Below, piece after piece: positions 35,761 through 44,394 of a stretch of 64,000 bases of DNA. The notes below the pieces were generated by a model. That model ran no database searches. It worked only from the letters and a program-made list of their open reading frames with translations, and was not told the DNA's origin. Within the stretch, counting starts at the first letter, position 1. Each line of letters starts with the position of its first letter. The position numbers were made by a program, and so were the translations under genes. The DNA comes from Lacibacter cauensis (GTDB lineage: Bacteria; Bacteroidota; Bacteroidia; Chitinophagales; Chitinophagaceae), in NCBI RefSeq assembly GCF_007830055.1, contig NZ_VLLE01000003.1, forward strand, positions 558,001-622,000, given 5' to 3'.

Positions 35761-35856
35761 TTATTTGTTCTTCTTCTTATGACGGTTCTTTCTAAGACGT
35801 TTTTTACGCTTGTGCGTCGCAATTTTATGACGCTTTCTCTTTTTTCCGCAAGGCAT
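35761..35856 (-). CDS. 31-residue basic AURKAIP1/COX24-like (ribosomal-type) protein
   Basis: A tiny gene: ATG at 35854-35856, stop at 35761-35763. It encodes MPCGKKRKRHKIATHKRKKR, then LRKNRHKKKNK. Over half of the residues are Lys or Arg. It matches small Bacteroidota proteins annotated with the AURKAIP1/COX24 domain, the domain of mitochondrial ribosomal protein mS38 and of actinobacterial bS22 (recalled, not searched). It lies 34 bp after the TPR gene and 160 bp before rng. A role on the ribosomal small subunit is inferred. Confidence 0.82.
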   Translation of the reverse strand: MPCGKKRKRHKIATHKRKKRLRKNRHKKKNK

Positions 35857-35890
35857 GTTTAATACTATTTACGTTCGTTAAAAAATAGGG

Positions 35891-36793
35891 TTATAATAAT
35901 TTAATGTGGTCTTCAATTTGTTTCAGCATTTCAGGATTGCTCTTGAATTTGCCTTGTGTTTCGAGTGATTTTACTGTTTGTAAAAACAACTCGTACTTCT
36001 TTTTTGCATTAGCCTTGTCTCCGCTTTTTTCATACGTGTCGGCTAATCGTAAAATCAGCTCCAGGTTTTGAGGTTCTAAGGCTAAAACCTTTTCAAATCG
36101 TTCAATAGCTTTTGGCCATTGTCCGCTGATGGTTGAACCAATACCTAACATGTATTGCGAAAAGCTGTCATCCGGATTCTTTTCTGCTACTTCCCTTATC
36201 AATGCAATTCCTCTCATAGGTGGTTCATTACCTGCACCACCAAAAAAGTAGGTACTGCCCAAGCCAACTTTCGTTGAATCGTTCGCCGGATTAACTTCTA
36301 ATGCCTTTTCAAATAACTCTTTTGCTTCCTTGGCCAGCCATATTTGTAACGGTTGTTCCGATACAGACTGTGCCTCCCTTAAAAACAAATGGGCTGCAAA
36401 GGTGAGGTTTTTCTCCGAATTTTCCAACTTAGCTGCTTCACCGAGATATTTGGCATACGGCACAAAGGCGCCGATGGTATCCATCCAGAACGCAGACATG
36501 GTTCTGTAAACCTTTATTTGCTGATTTTTTACGTCGCCACGAACCACTGAATTTTCCCATTCGGTTACTTTCTGAAGTTGCGCTGCCGTTAAGCGTTTTT
36601 TGGCCAAGCCTAACATCGTAGGAAAATCGAGTGCCACATTTCCTGTGTTGGCAGAAGGAGGGGCTGCTGTTTTGCTGTGATCATGGCCTGCATGATCATC
36701 AACGTGGGTTTTAGGAACCGTTCTTCCAAAAAAGAACAAAAGAAAAACTGCTGTTATAGCAGCAGTTACATATAAAAGTTGTTGCCTGCTCAC
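35891..36793 (-). CDS. Membrane-anchored TPR protein, GTG start
   Basis: A 300-residue protein. The N-terminal anchor is at residues about 6-23, followed by a His/Asp-rich stretch (DDHAGHDHSK) and then TPR-like helices in the C-terminal half ('AKELFEKALEVNPANDSTKV', 'FSQYMLGIGSTISGQWPKAI', 'PQNLELILRLADTYEKSGDK'). The start is the GTG at 36791-36793; no ATG precedes the anchor. This gene between HU and the small ribosomal-type gene is a recurrent Bacteroidota arrangement (from memory). Its partners are unknown. Confidence 0.78.
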   Translation of the reverse strand: MSRQQLLYVTAAITAVFLLFFFGRTVPKTHVDDHAGHDHSKTAAPPSANTGNVALDFPTMLGLAKKRLTAAQLQKVTEWENSVVRGDVKNQQIKVYRTMSAFWMDTIGAFVPYAKYLGEAAKLENSEKNLTFAAHLFLREAQSVSEQPLQIWLAKEAKELFEKALEVNPANDSTKVGLGSTYFFGGAGNEPPMRGIALIREVAEKNPDDSFSQYMLGIGSTISGQWPKAIERFEKVLALEPQNLELILRLADTYEKSGDKANAKKKYELFLQTVKSLETQGKFKSNPEMLKQIEDHIKLL

Positions 36794-36811
36794 ACGAATA
36801 ATTTAGAGCTG

Positions 36812-36819
36812 CAAAGCTA
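36812..36819 (-). promoter_or_regulatory. Putative -7 box of the TPR gene
   Basis: TAGCTTTG on the minus strand, 18 bases before the GTG start. Confidence 0.45.
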
Positions 36820-36855
36820 AGGCAAGATGGGAGCATTTGTTAGCTCTCTGCAGAA

Positions 36856-37182
36856 TTAGTCTTCAGAATCATCGGGTTCGTTCTCCGAGCTGCCTCCACC
36901 TGTGTAGCGGCTTTTTACTTCCTGCACAAACTCCTTTGCCGGTTTAAAAGCAGGAATATAATGTTCCGGAATATGTACGGCTGTGTTACGCTTGATGTTG
37001 CGGCCAATTTTTGCTGCTCTTTTCTTGGTAATAAAGCTGCCAAACCCCCTGATATAGATGTTCTGACCTGCAGAAAGGGAATCTTTCACCTCTTTAAACA
37101 TGGTTTCAAGGGTAACTAGAACATCCACTTTAGGAATGCCTGTTTTTTCTGAGATTTGATTCACGAGATCTGCTTTTCTCAT
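36856..37182 (-). CDS. HU/IHF-family DNA-binding protein
   Basis: A 108-residue histone-like DNA-bending protein. The pattern is MRKADLVNQISEKTGIPKVD ... 'GQNIYIRGFGSFITKKRAAK' with the beta-arm 'RNIKRNTAVHIPEHYIPAFKPAKEF', in which Pro intercalates at the arm tip in relatives. A Gly/Ser/acidic tail (GGGSSENEPDDSED) extends past the usual 90 residues. It is divergent from mutY. Confidence 0.93.
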   Translation of the reverse strand: MRKADLVNQISEKTGIPKVDVLVTLETMFKEVKDSLSAGQNIYIRGFGSFITKKRAAKIGRNIKRNTAVHIPEHYIPAFKPAKEFVQEVKSRYTGGGSSENEPDDSED

Positions 37183-37362
37183 GGGTAAAAGTTTATGGGT
37201 TGTGATAATTAAGACTAATATCCTGAATAAAATTCAAAAAATGAAACATATTGGATAAAAAATCTTTCAGAACTGGTTGATTATGAACAATAAGTGGTTT
37301 TACGTGTTCTGTCACTTTATGCTATTTTGCATATTGTTTGTTTAATACAGTTCTAAAGCAGC

Positions 37363-38478
37363 ATGGAGCAATCAACCAAATTCAGGCAAAAGTTAGTAAA
37401 GTGGCATACCTCCGAAAATAAGCGGGAGCTTCCGTGGAAGGAGGAAAAAAATGTTTATCGTATTTGGTTAAGTGAAATTATTCTGCAGCAAACAAGGGCC
37501 GAGCAGGGCTGGAAATACTATGAGCGATTCACTGCTGCTTACCCAACAATAACCGACTTGGCCAATGCTCCGCTTGAAGAAGTTTATAAATACTGGGAAG
37601 GGCTGGGGTACTACAACCGTTGCCGCAACCTGCACCATACAGCCCAATACATTGCCTTTGAGTTAAACGGAAAATTCCCCGACAGTTTCGACGCAATTCT
37701 TCAGTTGAAGGGCGTTGGCCCTTATACAGCAGCTGCCATTGCATCATTTGGTTTTGGATTACCGCATGCTGTGGTTGATGGCAATGTGTTCCGGGTATTA
37801 AGCCGTGTTTTTGGCATTGAAACTGCAGTAGACAGCACCGCAGGAAAAAAACAGTTTCAACAGCTGGCAAACGATTGCCTGGATGTAAAAAATCCGGCAG
37901 CTTACAACCAGGCCATTATGGATTTTGGTGCAACTGTGTGTAAACCCGATTTGCCCGATTGCAAAAACTGCAGCATGCAATCGTTCTGTATTGCATATAA
38001 CCAGCAAAGAGTAAACGAACTGCCTGTAAAAGAAAAGAAAATAAAAATCAGGAAGAGGTGGTTTACGTTTTACATCATTATGCAGCATAATAAAATTGCT
38101 GTGCAGAAACGCACCGCAAAAGATGTGTGGAGTAATTTGTACGAGTTTCCCAACCAGGAGTTTTCATCTGAAAAAGAATGGAAGGAAGCAAAAGGTACTG
38201 TAACTGAACTGTGGTTAAATGAACAAAAAATAAATCAAACGTACAACGTTATTGCAACCACTAAAGCAATCAAGCAACAGTTGAGTCATCAGCTTATTTG
38301 GGGAAATGCACAGCTGGTACATGTAAACAGCAAACACACACCTGCAAATAGCTGGGAATGGAAAACAGCCGACGAAGTGAAGCAGTTACCTTTTCCGAAA
38401 TTGTTAAATGATTTTTTTAAAGCCGGTATTCTCGAATTATTTGCAGGCAGGCATACAACAGTAAAGCAAAAAACGTAA
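37363..38478 (+). CDS. mutY: A/G-specific adenine glycosylase
   Basis: MutY removes adenine mispaired with 8-oxoguanine. The product has 371 residues, the usual length. The N-terminal glycosylase domain has 'SEIILQQTRAEQGWKYYERF' with the catalytic Glu, the helix-hairpin-helix LKGVGPYTAAAIASF and the catalytic Asp in VVDGNVFRVLSR. The [4Fe-4S] loop is C-x6-C-x2-C-x5-C (CKPDLPDCKNCSMQSFC). A NUDIX-like 8-oxoG recognition domain follows. The ATG at 37363 is in the expected place. Confidence 0.96.
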   Translation: MEQSTKFRQKLVKWHTSENKRELPWKEEKNVYRIWLSEIILQQTRAEQGWKYYERFTAAYPTITDLANAPLEEVYKYWEGLGYYNRCRNLHHTAQYIAFELNGKFPDSFDAILQLKGVGPYTAAAIASFGFGLPHAVVDGNVFRVLSRVFGIETAVDSTAGKKQFQQLANDCLDVKNPAAYNQAIMDFGATVCKPDLPDCKNCSMQSFCIAYNQQRVNELPVKEKKIKIRKRWFTFYIIMQHNKIAVQKRTAKDVWSNLYEFPNQEFSSEKEWKEAKGTVTELWLNEQKINQTYNVIATTKAIKQQLSHQLIWGNAQLVHVNSKHTPANSWEWKTADEVKQLPFPKLLNDFFKAGILELFAGRHTTVKQKT

Positions 38479-38544
38479 TTTAGAAGGAACGATAAAAGCG
38501 TTTAGAACCTGATTTACACATTCTGCACTTAAATATTTTATTGT

Positions 38545-38976
38545 ATGAGAGGAGTTAACCGTGTAATGCTGATAGGCAATTTAGGAAAGGAACCTGATGT
38601 ACAGGTGTTGGAAGGCAATATCGCCGTAGCAAAGTTTCCTTTGGCAACAACCGAAACATTTAAAGACAGAACAGGAAAGCTGGTAAGCCAAACAGAATGG
38701 CATACCGTTGTGCTTTGGCGTGGACTGGCAGAACTTGCGCAAAAATATCTGCACAAAGGAAGTCTTGTTTACATTGAAGGGCGTTTGAAAACACGCAGCT
38801 GGGAAGACAAAGAAGGTGTAAAAAAATATGCAACCGAAGTGGTAGGCGATAACCTGATTATGTTGGATAAACGTACTGATGGTACCGGCAAGGTAGAAGG
38901 TCCTGATCCTTTATCCGGCTATCATGGCGATGATATTCCACCAATTGGTGAACCCAGCGTAGATCTTCCTTTTTAG
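38545..38976 (+). CDS. ssb: Single-stranded DNA-binding protein
   Basis: A 143-residue SSB with an OB fold at residues 1-105 (RGVNRVMLIGNLGKEPDVQV; 'QTEWHTVVLWRGLAELAQKY'; 'YIEGRLKTRSWEDKEGVKKY'). A short acidic tail ends PPIGEPSVDLPF; the terminal DLPF resembles the DIPF/DLPF partner-binding tip. It is the second gene of the mutY-ssb-gldE-gldD series found in this phylum. Confidence 0.95.
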   Translation: MRGVNRVMLIGNLGKEPDVQVLEGNIAVAKFPLATTETFKDRTGKLVSQTEWHTVVLWRGLAELAQKYLHKGSLVYIEGRLKTRSWEDKEGVKKYATEVVGDNLIMLDKRTDGTGKVEGPDPLSGYHGDDIPPIGEPSVDLPF

Positions 38977-38995
38977 GAAATATCAATGGGTTGTT

Positions 38996-39003
38996 TATTT
39001 TTG
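38996..39003 (+). promoter_or_regulatory. Putative -7 box of gldE
   Basis: TATTTTTG, matching TAnnTTTG, 37 bases before the TTG start of gldE. Confidence 0.35.
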
Positions 39004-39040
39004 CCCCAAAGCGGCATATTGTTCACCTAATTTTGATGTT

Positions 39041-40381
39041 TTGGACTATCACCACGCAGTCAATTTATTATTTCTCAAACCGGTTTTACTTGCAATAAAC
39101 AGCCAGTTACTTACAGTATTGATACTGGTTTTTCTGTTATTACTTTTTTTATCGTTTGTAGTAAGCGGGGCTGAAGTTGCGTTTTTTTCGCTGCGCTATA
39201 AAGATTTGAATGTCATTAAAACAAAATCCGATGCACCATCGAGACGTATTGTAAACCTTTTGGAAGAGCCAAAAGTGTTGATGGCCAGTTTACTTTCAGC
39301 CAATGTTATCTTCAATCTTGGTATCGTTTTTCTCACCAACTACCTGGTAGACGAAGGTTTTGGTTTGCAGCATAAAATATTCTGGGCAGAAATGATTGTG
39401 AAAGCATTGGTTATAGCAGCTTTCATTTTGTTGTTCTGCGAAATACTGCCAAAAGTGTGGGCATCGCAAAACAATACCTTCTTTGCATACTTTGCCAGCT
39501 GGTGGATTGATGCTTTGGTTTATCCGCTGTTTAAATCAACCGGTAGCTGGCTTGCCGGTTACTCCGATAGTATTGAAAAGCGAATTACACGTCATCAAAC
39601 TTCTTCTTATAAATCAGAAGAACTGGATTATGCCATTGATCTGATGAGTGAAGAAGAAGCAACTGTAGAGGAAAAGCAAATCTTAAAGGGTATTCAAAAC
39701 TTCAGCAACATTACCGTAAAACAAGTCATGCGTTCGAGGCTGGATGTAAGCGGTATCGATTATAACTCTTCCTTTACAGATGTAATTAAACGTCTTCAGG
39801 AACTTCATTACAGCCGGGTACCGGTGTATAAAAACAACCTGGATGAAATTGTAGGGATACTGCAAACAAAAGATTTATTGCCGCATGTAAATGATGCCGA
39901 TGGGTTTCACTGGCAGCAACTCATGCGTACACCATTTTTTGTTCCTGAGCATAAGTTGATTGACGATCTGCTGAAAGAGTTTCAGCAGAAGCGTATTCAC
40001 TTTGCAGTAGTGGTAGATGAGTTTGGCGGCACAAGCGGCATTGTAACCATGGAAGATGTAGTGGAAGAAATTATCGGCGATATTAAAGATGAGTTTGATG
40101 AAGATGAAAGCATCAACAAAAAAATCGATGAAAGCAATTATCTCTTCGAAGGACGAACGATGGTACACGATGTGTGCCGTATAATGAATCTTCCTGCAGA
40201 TACGTTCGATGCTGTAAAAGGCGAAAGTGAATCGCTTGCCGGGTTAATACTGGAACTCGCAGAGCGACTGCCCCGTGTAAATGATGTGCTTGAAACAGGC
40301 GATTTTCAATTTGCCGTTTTGGAAGTAAGCCGCAACCGTATTGAAAAAGTGAAAGTGACGATTAAACCAATGATTGATTAA
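39041..40381 (+). CDS. gldE: Gliding-motility-associated protein GldE, TTG start
   Basis: A 446-residue HlyC/CorC-family membrane protein. A DUF21 region with four helices (about 20-175) has 'SGAEVAFFSLRYKDLNVIK'. Two CBS domains (about 210-330) contain 'VKQVMRSRLDVSGIDY' and 'FAVVVDEFGGTSGIVTMEDV'. A C-terminal CorC/HlyC domain has 'LAGLILELAERLPRVND'. GldE accompanies GldD in gliding and type IX secretion gene sets. The start is a TTG giving MDYHHAVNLLFLKP; the nearest ATG is out of frame. It is followed immediately by gldD. Confidence 0.9.
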   Translation: MDYHHAVNLLFLKPVLLAINSQLLTVLILVFLLLLFLSFVVSGAEVAFFSLRYKDLNVIKTKSDAPSRRIVNLLEEPKVLMASLLSANVIFNLGIVFLTNYLVDEGFGLQHKIFWAEMIVKALVIAAFILLFCEILPKVWASQNNTFFAYFASWWIDALVYPLFKSTGSWLAGYSDSIEKRITRHQTSSYKSEELDYAIDLMSEEEATVEEKQILKGIQNFSNITVKQVMRSRLDVSGIDYNSSFTDVIKRLQELHYSRVPVYKNNLDEIVGILQTKDLLPHVNDADGFHWQQLMRTPFFVPEHKLIDDLLKEFQQKRIHFAVVVDEFGGTSGIVTMEDVVEEIIGDIKDEFDEDESINKKIDESNYLFEGRTMVHDVCRIMNLPADTFDAVKGESESLAGLILELAERLPRVNDVLETGDFQFAVLEVSRNRIEKVKVTIKPMID

Positions 40382-40382
40382 G

Positions 40383-41003
40383 ATGAAACAACTGCATTTA
40401 CGGGCCTCGTACTTTGTACTACGTACTTTTAATATCATCAGTTTGCTTATAGTTTTTGTTGCGTGTAATTCCGATCCCAGACCACGCCCTAAAGGATATT
40501 TCAATATCGATTTTCCTGAAAAAAAATATGTGTTATTCGATGAGCCTGGTTACCCCTACACTTTTGAATATCCTGTTTACAGCAAAGTATTGAAGGATAG
40601 TACCTTCTTTGAAGCGAAAGCAGAAAATCCCTATTGGGTAAATCTGGATTTTCCGGATTTTGCCGGCCGTATGCACATCAGCTACAAAACAATTGGTGGC
40701 ACCAATAAATTTGATGTGCTGGTGCAGGATGCATTTAAGATGACCAGTAAACACAGTTTAAAAGCAACCTCCATCGATGAAATACCCGTGAAAGGCGGTG
40801 CCGGTGTTAACGGATTTATTTTTGATGTGGGTGGTAATGCAGCAACGGGTAAACAGTTTTTTGTAACCGATAGTGCAAGGCATTTCCTTCGTGGTGCACT
40901 CTACTTCGATGCAACGCCGAACTACGATTCCATTAAACCGGTGGAGCAATTTTTGTACAAGGATATGCAGCATTTGATTGAAACGCTGAAGTGGCGTAAC
41001 TAA
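40383..41003 (+). CDS. gldD: Gliding-motility lipoprotein GldD
   Basis: A 206-residue lipoprotein. A hydrophobic leader ends in the lipobox VFVAC (Cys about 28), followed by the family-typical 'SDPRPRPKGYFNIDFPEKKY' segment, then 'AKAENPYWVNLDFPDFAGRMHI' in part and 'DSARHFLRGALYFDATPNYD'. GldD is required for type IX secretion and gliding in Flavobacterium johnsoniae. The ATG at 40383, one base after the gldE stop, is preferred over an ATG inside gldE. Confidence 0.92.
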   Translation: MKQLHLRASYFVLRTFNIISLLIVFVACNSDPRPRPKGYFNIDFPEKKYVLFDEPGYPYTFEYPVYSKVLKDSTFFEAKAENPYWVNLDFPDFAGRMHISYKTIGGTNKFDVLVQDAFKMTSKHSLKATSIDEIPVKGGAGVNGFIFDVGGNAATGKQFFVTDSARHFLRGALYFDATPNYDSIKPVEQFLYKDMQHLIETLKWRN

Positions 41004-41042
41004 ACCTGCAATTCTCTCTCTTAAGTTTTTGTTCTGCGGCCG

Positions 41043-41050
41043 TATCTTTG
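41043..41050 (+). promoter_or_regulatory. Putative -7 box, near-leaderless, of the DUF3109 gene
   Basis: TATCTTTG ends exactly 4 bases (CGGC) before the ATG at 41055. Confidence 0.55.
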
Positions 41051-41054
41051 CGGC

Positions 41055-41651
41055 ATGATAGTAATTGATGAAATCTACATCAGTGATGAAGTGGTGGAGG
41101 AACAATTTGTGTGCGACCTCAACAAATGTAAAGGTGGTTGCTGTGTGGATGGCGATGCAGGGGCGCCTCTTACAAACGATGAGTTAAAGGAAGTGATCAA
41201 TGGGTACGAAAAGATCAAACACCTCATTACCGAAGAGGGCAGAAAAGTAGTTGAACAAAACGGCCTGTACCAGTACGACCAGGAATTTGGCTGGGTAACT
41301 CCAACCATCAGCAATGGTATGTGCGCCTATGGTTTGGTAGACGAAAAAGGAATTGTGAAGTGTGCTTTCGAACAACAATACTATGCCGGTGAACTGCAGT
41401 GGAAGAAACCCATCTCCTGTCATCTGTATCCCATCAAAATCAGCAAGAGCAAAAATACCGAACAGCAATATGTAAACTACGAACCGAGAGACCCGATGTG
41501 TAATCCCGGTTGTGTAAACGGACAGAAGTTGAAAGTGCCGGTATATGTGTTTTTGAAAGAAGCACTCATTCGCAAATACGGCGAAGATTTTTATGAAGTG
41601 CTTACGCAAATTGCCGACCAGTATTACGCATCAAAAGAAGCAAAGAAGTAA
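41055..41651 (+). CDS. DUF3109 cysteine-rich protein
   Basis: A 198-residue cytoplasmic protein of the DUF3109 family. Cysteines cluster in CDLNKCKGGCCVDG (about 16-29), then single ones in GMCAYG, KCAFEQ, SCHLYP and DPMCNPGCVNG. The arrangement suggests a bound metal or iron-sulfur cluster (inference). Function is unknown. It precedes the iron-sulfur protein LutB by 9 bp, so the two are likely co-transcribed. Confidence 0.85.
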   Translation: MIVIDEIYISDEVVEEQFVCDLNKCKGGCCVDGDAGAPLTNDELKEVINGYEKIKHLITEEGRKVVEQNGLYQYDQEFGWVTPTISNGMCAYGLVDEKGIVKCAFEQQYYAGELQWKKPISCHLYPIKISKSKNTEQQYVNYEPRDPMCNPGCVNGQKLKVPVYVFLKEALIRKYGEDFYEVLTQIADQYYASKEAKK

Positions 41652-41660
41652 CTTTAATCA

Positions 41661-43037
41661 ATGAGCCAGACTGCAGATAAATTTATTGCTAAGAGTACCA
41701 TTAAAGCTGCTGATCTCGATCACAGGCGTACCATCAATTTCAACATTGGTAAGTACAATGCAAAAGTGCCTGAGGGTAAGCAACAGTTTACGCAGCTGCT
41801 TACTGCACGTGAACGTGCAAAGAATGTGAAGTGGCGTGCATTGGAAACACTCGATCAGCAACTGGAAGAATTTGAACTGCAGTTTACACGCCGTGGCGGT
41901 AAAGTCATCTGGGCCGAAAATGCAAAGCAGGCCTGCGATGAAATTTTAAAGATTTGCGAAGCACGCAATTGCAAAACATTGGTGAAGAGCAAGAGCATGG
42001 TGACGGAGGAAATTCATCTCAACGAATTTTTAGGTAAGCACAATATTGAAAGTGTGGAAACAGATCTCGGTGAATACATTCAGCAGCTCGATGATGAACC
42101 GCCTTACCATATTGTTACACCGGCCATGCATAAAAGCAAGGAAGATGTAGCGAAGCTGTTTGCAGAAAAACTCGGCACTGATCCGAAAGCAACACCGGAG
42201 CAACTCACACTAACGGCACGCAAAATTCTCCGTGAAAAATATGTGCAGGCCGAAGTGGGTGTAACAGGTGCCAATTTTATTTTAGCTGATGTTGGCGGCG
42301 TTGCTGTTACCGAAAACGAAGGCAATGCAAGATTGAGTTGTGCTTTTCCAAAAACACATATTGTAATTGTGGGTATTGAAAAAGTATTACCCAGCATCAA
42401 CGATCTTGGTTTGTTCTGGCCTTTGTTGGCAACATTCGGAACAGGACAAAATGTAACCGTATACAACAGCATCATTCTCGGACCAAAACAACCTGGAGAA
42501 AAAGATGGTCCCGAAGAAATGATTGTGATTTTACTCGACAATGGCAGGACAAATGTGTTGAAGAATCCAAAGACGAGAGAGAGTTTATACTGCATCCGTT
42601 GCGGCGCCTGTTTAAATGCTTGTCCTGTTTATAAAAATATTGGTGGACATAGTTACGGTACAACGTACAGTGGCCCGATCGGGAAAGTCATTACACCACA
42701 CCTCAAAGATCTCGGCGAATACAAACATCTCAGCTACGCATCATCGTTATGCGGCAACTGTACAGAAGTTTGCCCGATGCGTATTAGCCTGCACGAACTG
42801 TTATTAGAAAATCGGTACGAAGCAGTAGAAGATGGCTTTGTTTCCTTTGGCGAACGCATGGCATGGAAGGTTTGGAAAAAAGTATCGATGAGCCGCAAAC
42901 TCATGAATACCGGCAGCAGTAAAATGCGTAGCTGGATGATCAATACATTCGTAAAAGACTGGACACGCCACCGTGGCCCCATGCAGTTTCCTGAAAAAAG
43001 TTTCAATCAACTTTGGCGTGAACGAAACGGGCAGTAA
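41661..43037 (+). CDS. lutB: LutB-type lactate utilisation iron-sulfur protein
   Basis: A 458-residue protein of the LutB/LldF/YkgF family. It acts with LutA and LutC in oxidation of L-lactate to pyruvate. The LUD domain (about 60-300) has 'VGVTGANFILADVGGVAVTE'. Two ferredoxin-like [4Fe-4S] motifs are CIRCGACLNACPVYK and CGNCTEVCPMRI. lutA and lutC are not adjacent in this window. A remote alternative is a quinone-linked oxidoreductase subunit with the same domains. Confidence 0.9.
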   Translation: MSQTADKFIAKSTIKAADLDHRRTINFNIGKYNAKVPEGKQQFTQLLTARERAKNVKWRALETLDQQLEEFELQFTRRGGKVIWAENAKQACDEILKICEARNCKTLVKSKSMVTEEIHLNEFLGKHNIESVETDLGEYIQQLDDEPPYHIVTPAMHKSKEDVAKLFAEKLGTDPKATPEQLTLTARKILREKYVQAEVGVTGANFILADVGGVAVTENEGNARLSCAFPKTHIVIVGIEKVLPSINDLGLFWPLLATFGTGQNVTVYNSIILGPKQPGEKDGPEEMIVILLDNGRTNVLKNPKTRESLYCIRCGACLNACPVYKNIGGHSYGTTYSGPIGKVITPHLKDLGEYKHLSYASSLCGNCTEVCPMRISLHELLLENRYEAVEDGFVSFGERMAWKVWKKVSMSRKLMNTGSSKMRSWMINTFVKDWTRHRGPMQFPEKSFNQLWRERNGQ

Positions 43038-43045
43038 ATTCAAAC

Positions 43046-44389
43046 ATGCTTGTTTATACACCGCATATCACGCCCCGCATCAGTTACATTATTCAATTGC
43101 TGCATGAATGTTGGCAGATTGAAGTAGCTGTAACAGATGATGCAGAAACATTCAAGCAAAGCACTGCTGTTAAACTGCAATACTGCGAAGAACGTATTTC
43201 AACAGATGGATTTTTTGTTCAATCAACCGGCCTGTTACAGCAACAGGTTATTCGCAAGCAATGCATCAGTTGTTTTGAATGGGAAGGAGTGAAAGCATTC
43301 TTTCAAACTGAAGACGATCTAGGATTTGATGTGTTTGCTGCTGCGTTTTATCTCATCACCCGTTACGAAGAATACCTGGAATATGAACCTGATGAATATG
43401 GCCGCTATGCACATTGGAATGCTTTAGCATGGAAAGAAGAATTCTTGCATCAGCCGCTCATAGATAGTTGGCTGATGAAATTTGAGGAGAAACTAAAAGC
43501 AAAGTTCTCTTCATTCACCATTCACCACTCACCATTCACCGTTCTCCCTACTTACGATATCGACATTGCCTGGAGTTACAAACACAAGGGATGGTTGAAA
43601 ACAATCGGCGGCTTATTAAAGCATCCGTCAACAATTGGTAAACGTCTGCGTGTAATCACCGGAAAAGAAAAAGATCCGTACGATGCATACGATTGGCTAA
43701 AACAATTGCATAAGCAATATAGATTGCAAGCGATTTATTTTTTCCTGCTTGCAGAACGCAACAGCGAGTACGATAAAAATATTTCACCAAAGAAAGCTGC
43801 ATTGCAGCAACTCATTTGTGCAACAGCTGAAAATACAACGGTTGCACTTCATCCATCCACACAAAGTGTAACAAACGAAACTTTGTTGAAGCAGGAAAAA
43901 GAACTACTGCAAGTGATCAGCAGAAAAAAGGTTACGGCAACACGTAATCATTATATCCAGTTTCATCTGCCGCATTCTTATCGTACACTTATTGCAAATG
44001 GATTTACAGATGAATACAGCATGGGCTATGGAACAGTGAATGGTTTCCGTGCATCCACTTCACATTCTTTTTTGTGGTACGATCTGGAGAAAGAAGAAAC
44101 AACGGCTTTGCGTGTACATCCGTTTGCATACATGGAAGCCAATTCATTTTACGAACTGCATCAATCCCCTGAGGAAGCATTAAAAGAGATGCAACAGCTT
44201 TGTGCAGAAGTGCGAAAGGTAAACGGTACGTTCATTACCACTTTTCATAATCACATGTTGGCAACAGAGCCGATGTTTAAGGGATGGAGAGAGATGTATG
44301 AAAAGTTCATCGCTGCTGTCATCCCGACGAAGGAGGGATCTCCCGAAAGCAGTGCAAATGGTGAGCAGATTCCTCGTGCCGCGGATTGA
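43046..44389 (+). CDS. Polysaccharide-deacetylase-like protein with repeat-derived C-terminus
   Basis: A 447-residue protein. The N-terminal region (about 1-160) resembles the domain found before Bacteroidota polysaccharide deacetylases. The central part has 'VLPTYDIDIAWSYKHKG' (metal Asp pair), 'KHPSTIGKRLRVITG' and late 'TFITTFHNHML' (catalytic-type His). Two oddities occur. An in-frame CATTCACCA-type tandem repeat (43511-43540) encodes SFTIHHSPFT. The last 24 residues, VIPTKEGSPESSANGEQIPR then AAD, are encoded by a dispersed inverted repeat that provides the stop. The core probably deacetylates or hydrolyses a surface glycan. Confidence 0.78.
   Translation: MLVYTPHITPRISYIIQLLHECWQIEVAVTDDAETFKQSTAVKLQYCEERISTDGFFVQSTGLLQQQVIRKQCISCFEWEGVKAFFQTEDDLGFDVFAAAFYLITRYEEYLEYEPDEYGRYAHWNALAWKEEFLHQPLIDSWLMKFEEKLKAKFSSFTIHHSPFTVLPTYDIDIAWSYKHKGWLKTIGGLLKHPSTIGKRLRVITGKEKDPYDAYDWLKQLHKQYRLQAIYFFLLAERNSEYDKNISPKKAALQQLICATAENTTVALHPSTQSVTNETLLKQEKELLQVISRKKVTATRNHYIQFHLPHSYRTLIANGFTDEYSMGYGTVNGFRASTSHSFLWYDLEKEETTALRVHPFAYMEANSFYELHQSPEEALKEMQQLCAEVRKVNGTFITTFHNHMLATEPMFKGWREMYEKFIAAVIPTKEGSPESSANGEQIPRAAD
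43511..43540 (+). repeat. Short in-frame tandem repeat (ATTCACC units)
   Basis: ATTCACCATTCACCACTCACCATTCACC consists of four near-identical 7-base units within a coding region. 28 bases of 7-mer repeat shift frame by one, so the flanking frame must have adapted. Confidence 0.55.
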
Positions 44390-44390
44390 C
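44318..44390. repeat. MITE-like dispersed inverted repeat at the 3' end of the deacetylase gene
   Basis: The left arm GTCATCCCGACGAAGGAGGG (44318-44337, continuing ATCT) is an imperfect inverse of the right arm AGATTCCTCGTGCCGCGGAT (44367-44386, continuing TGAC). The GTCAT...TTGAC ends are the terminal bases. The type 'GTCATCCCGACGAAGGAGGGATCTC' is common in Bacteroidota genomes in my experience. It supplies the stop of the upstream gene and lies 5 bases from the rluF stop. Confidence 0.75.
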
Positions 44391-44394
44391 AATA

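Noticed and set aside
36812-36819. Idea that the His/Asp-rich stretch of the TPR protein (DDHAGHDHSK) is a metal-transport site
   Set aside because: The stretch is short and lies in a linker after the anchor; no transporter motif is near.
43511-44390. Frameshifted or broken deacetylase gene
   Set aside because: The frame is open from ATG to stop and the core motifs are in one frame; the odd parts are repeat-derived.
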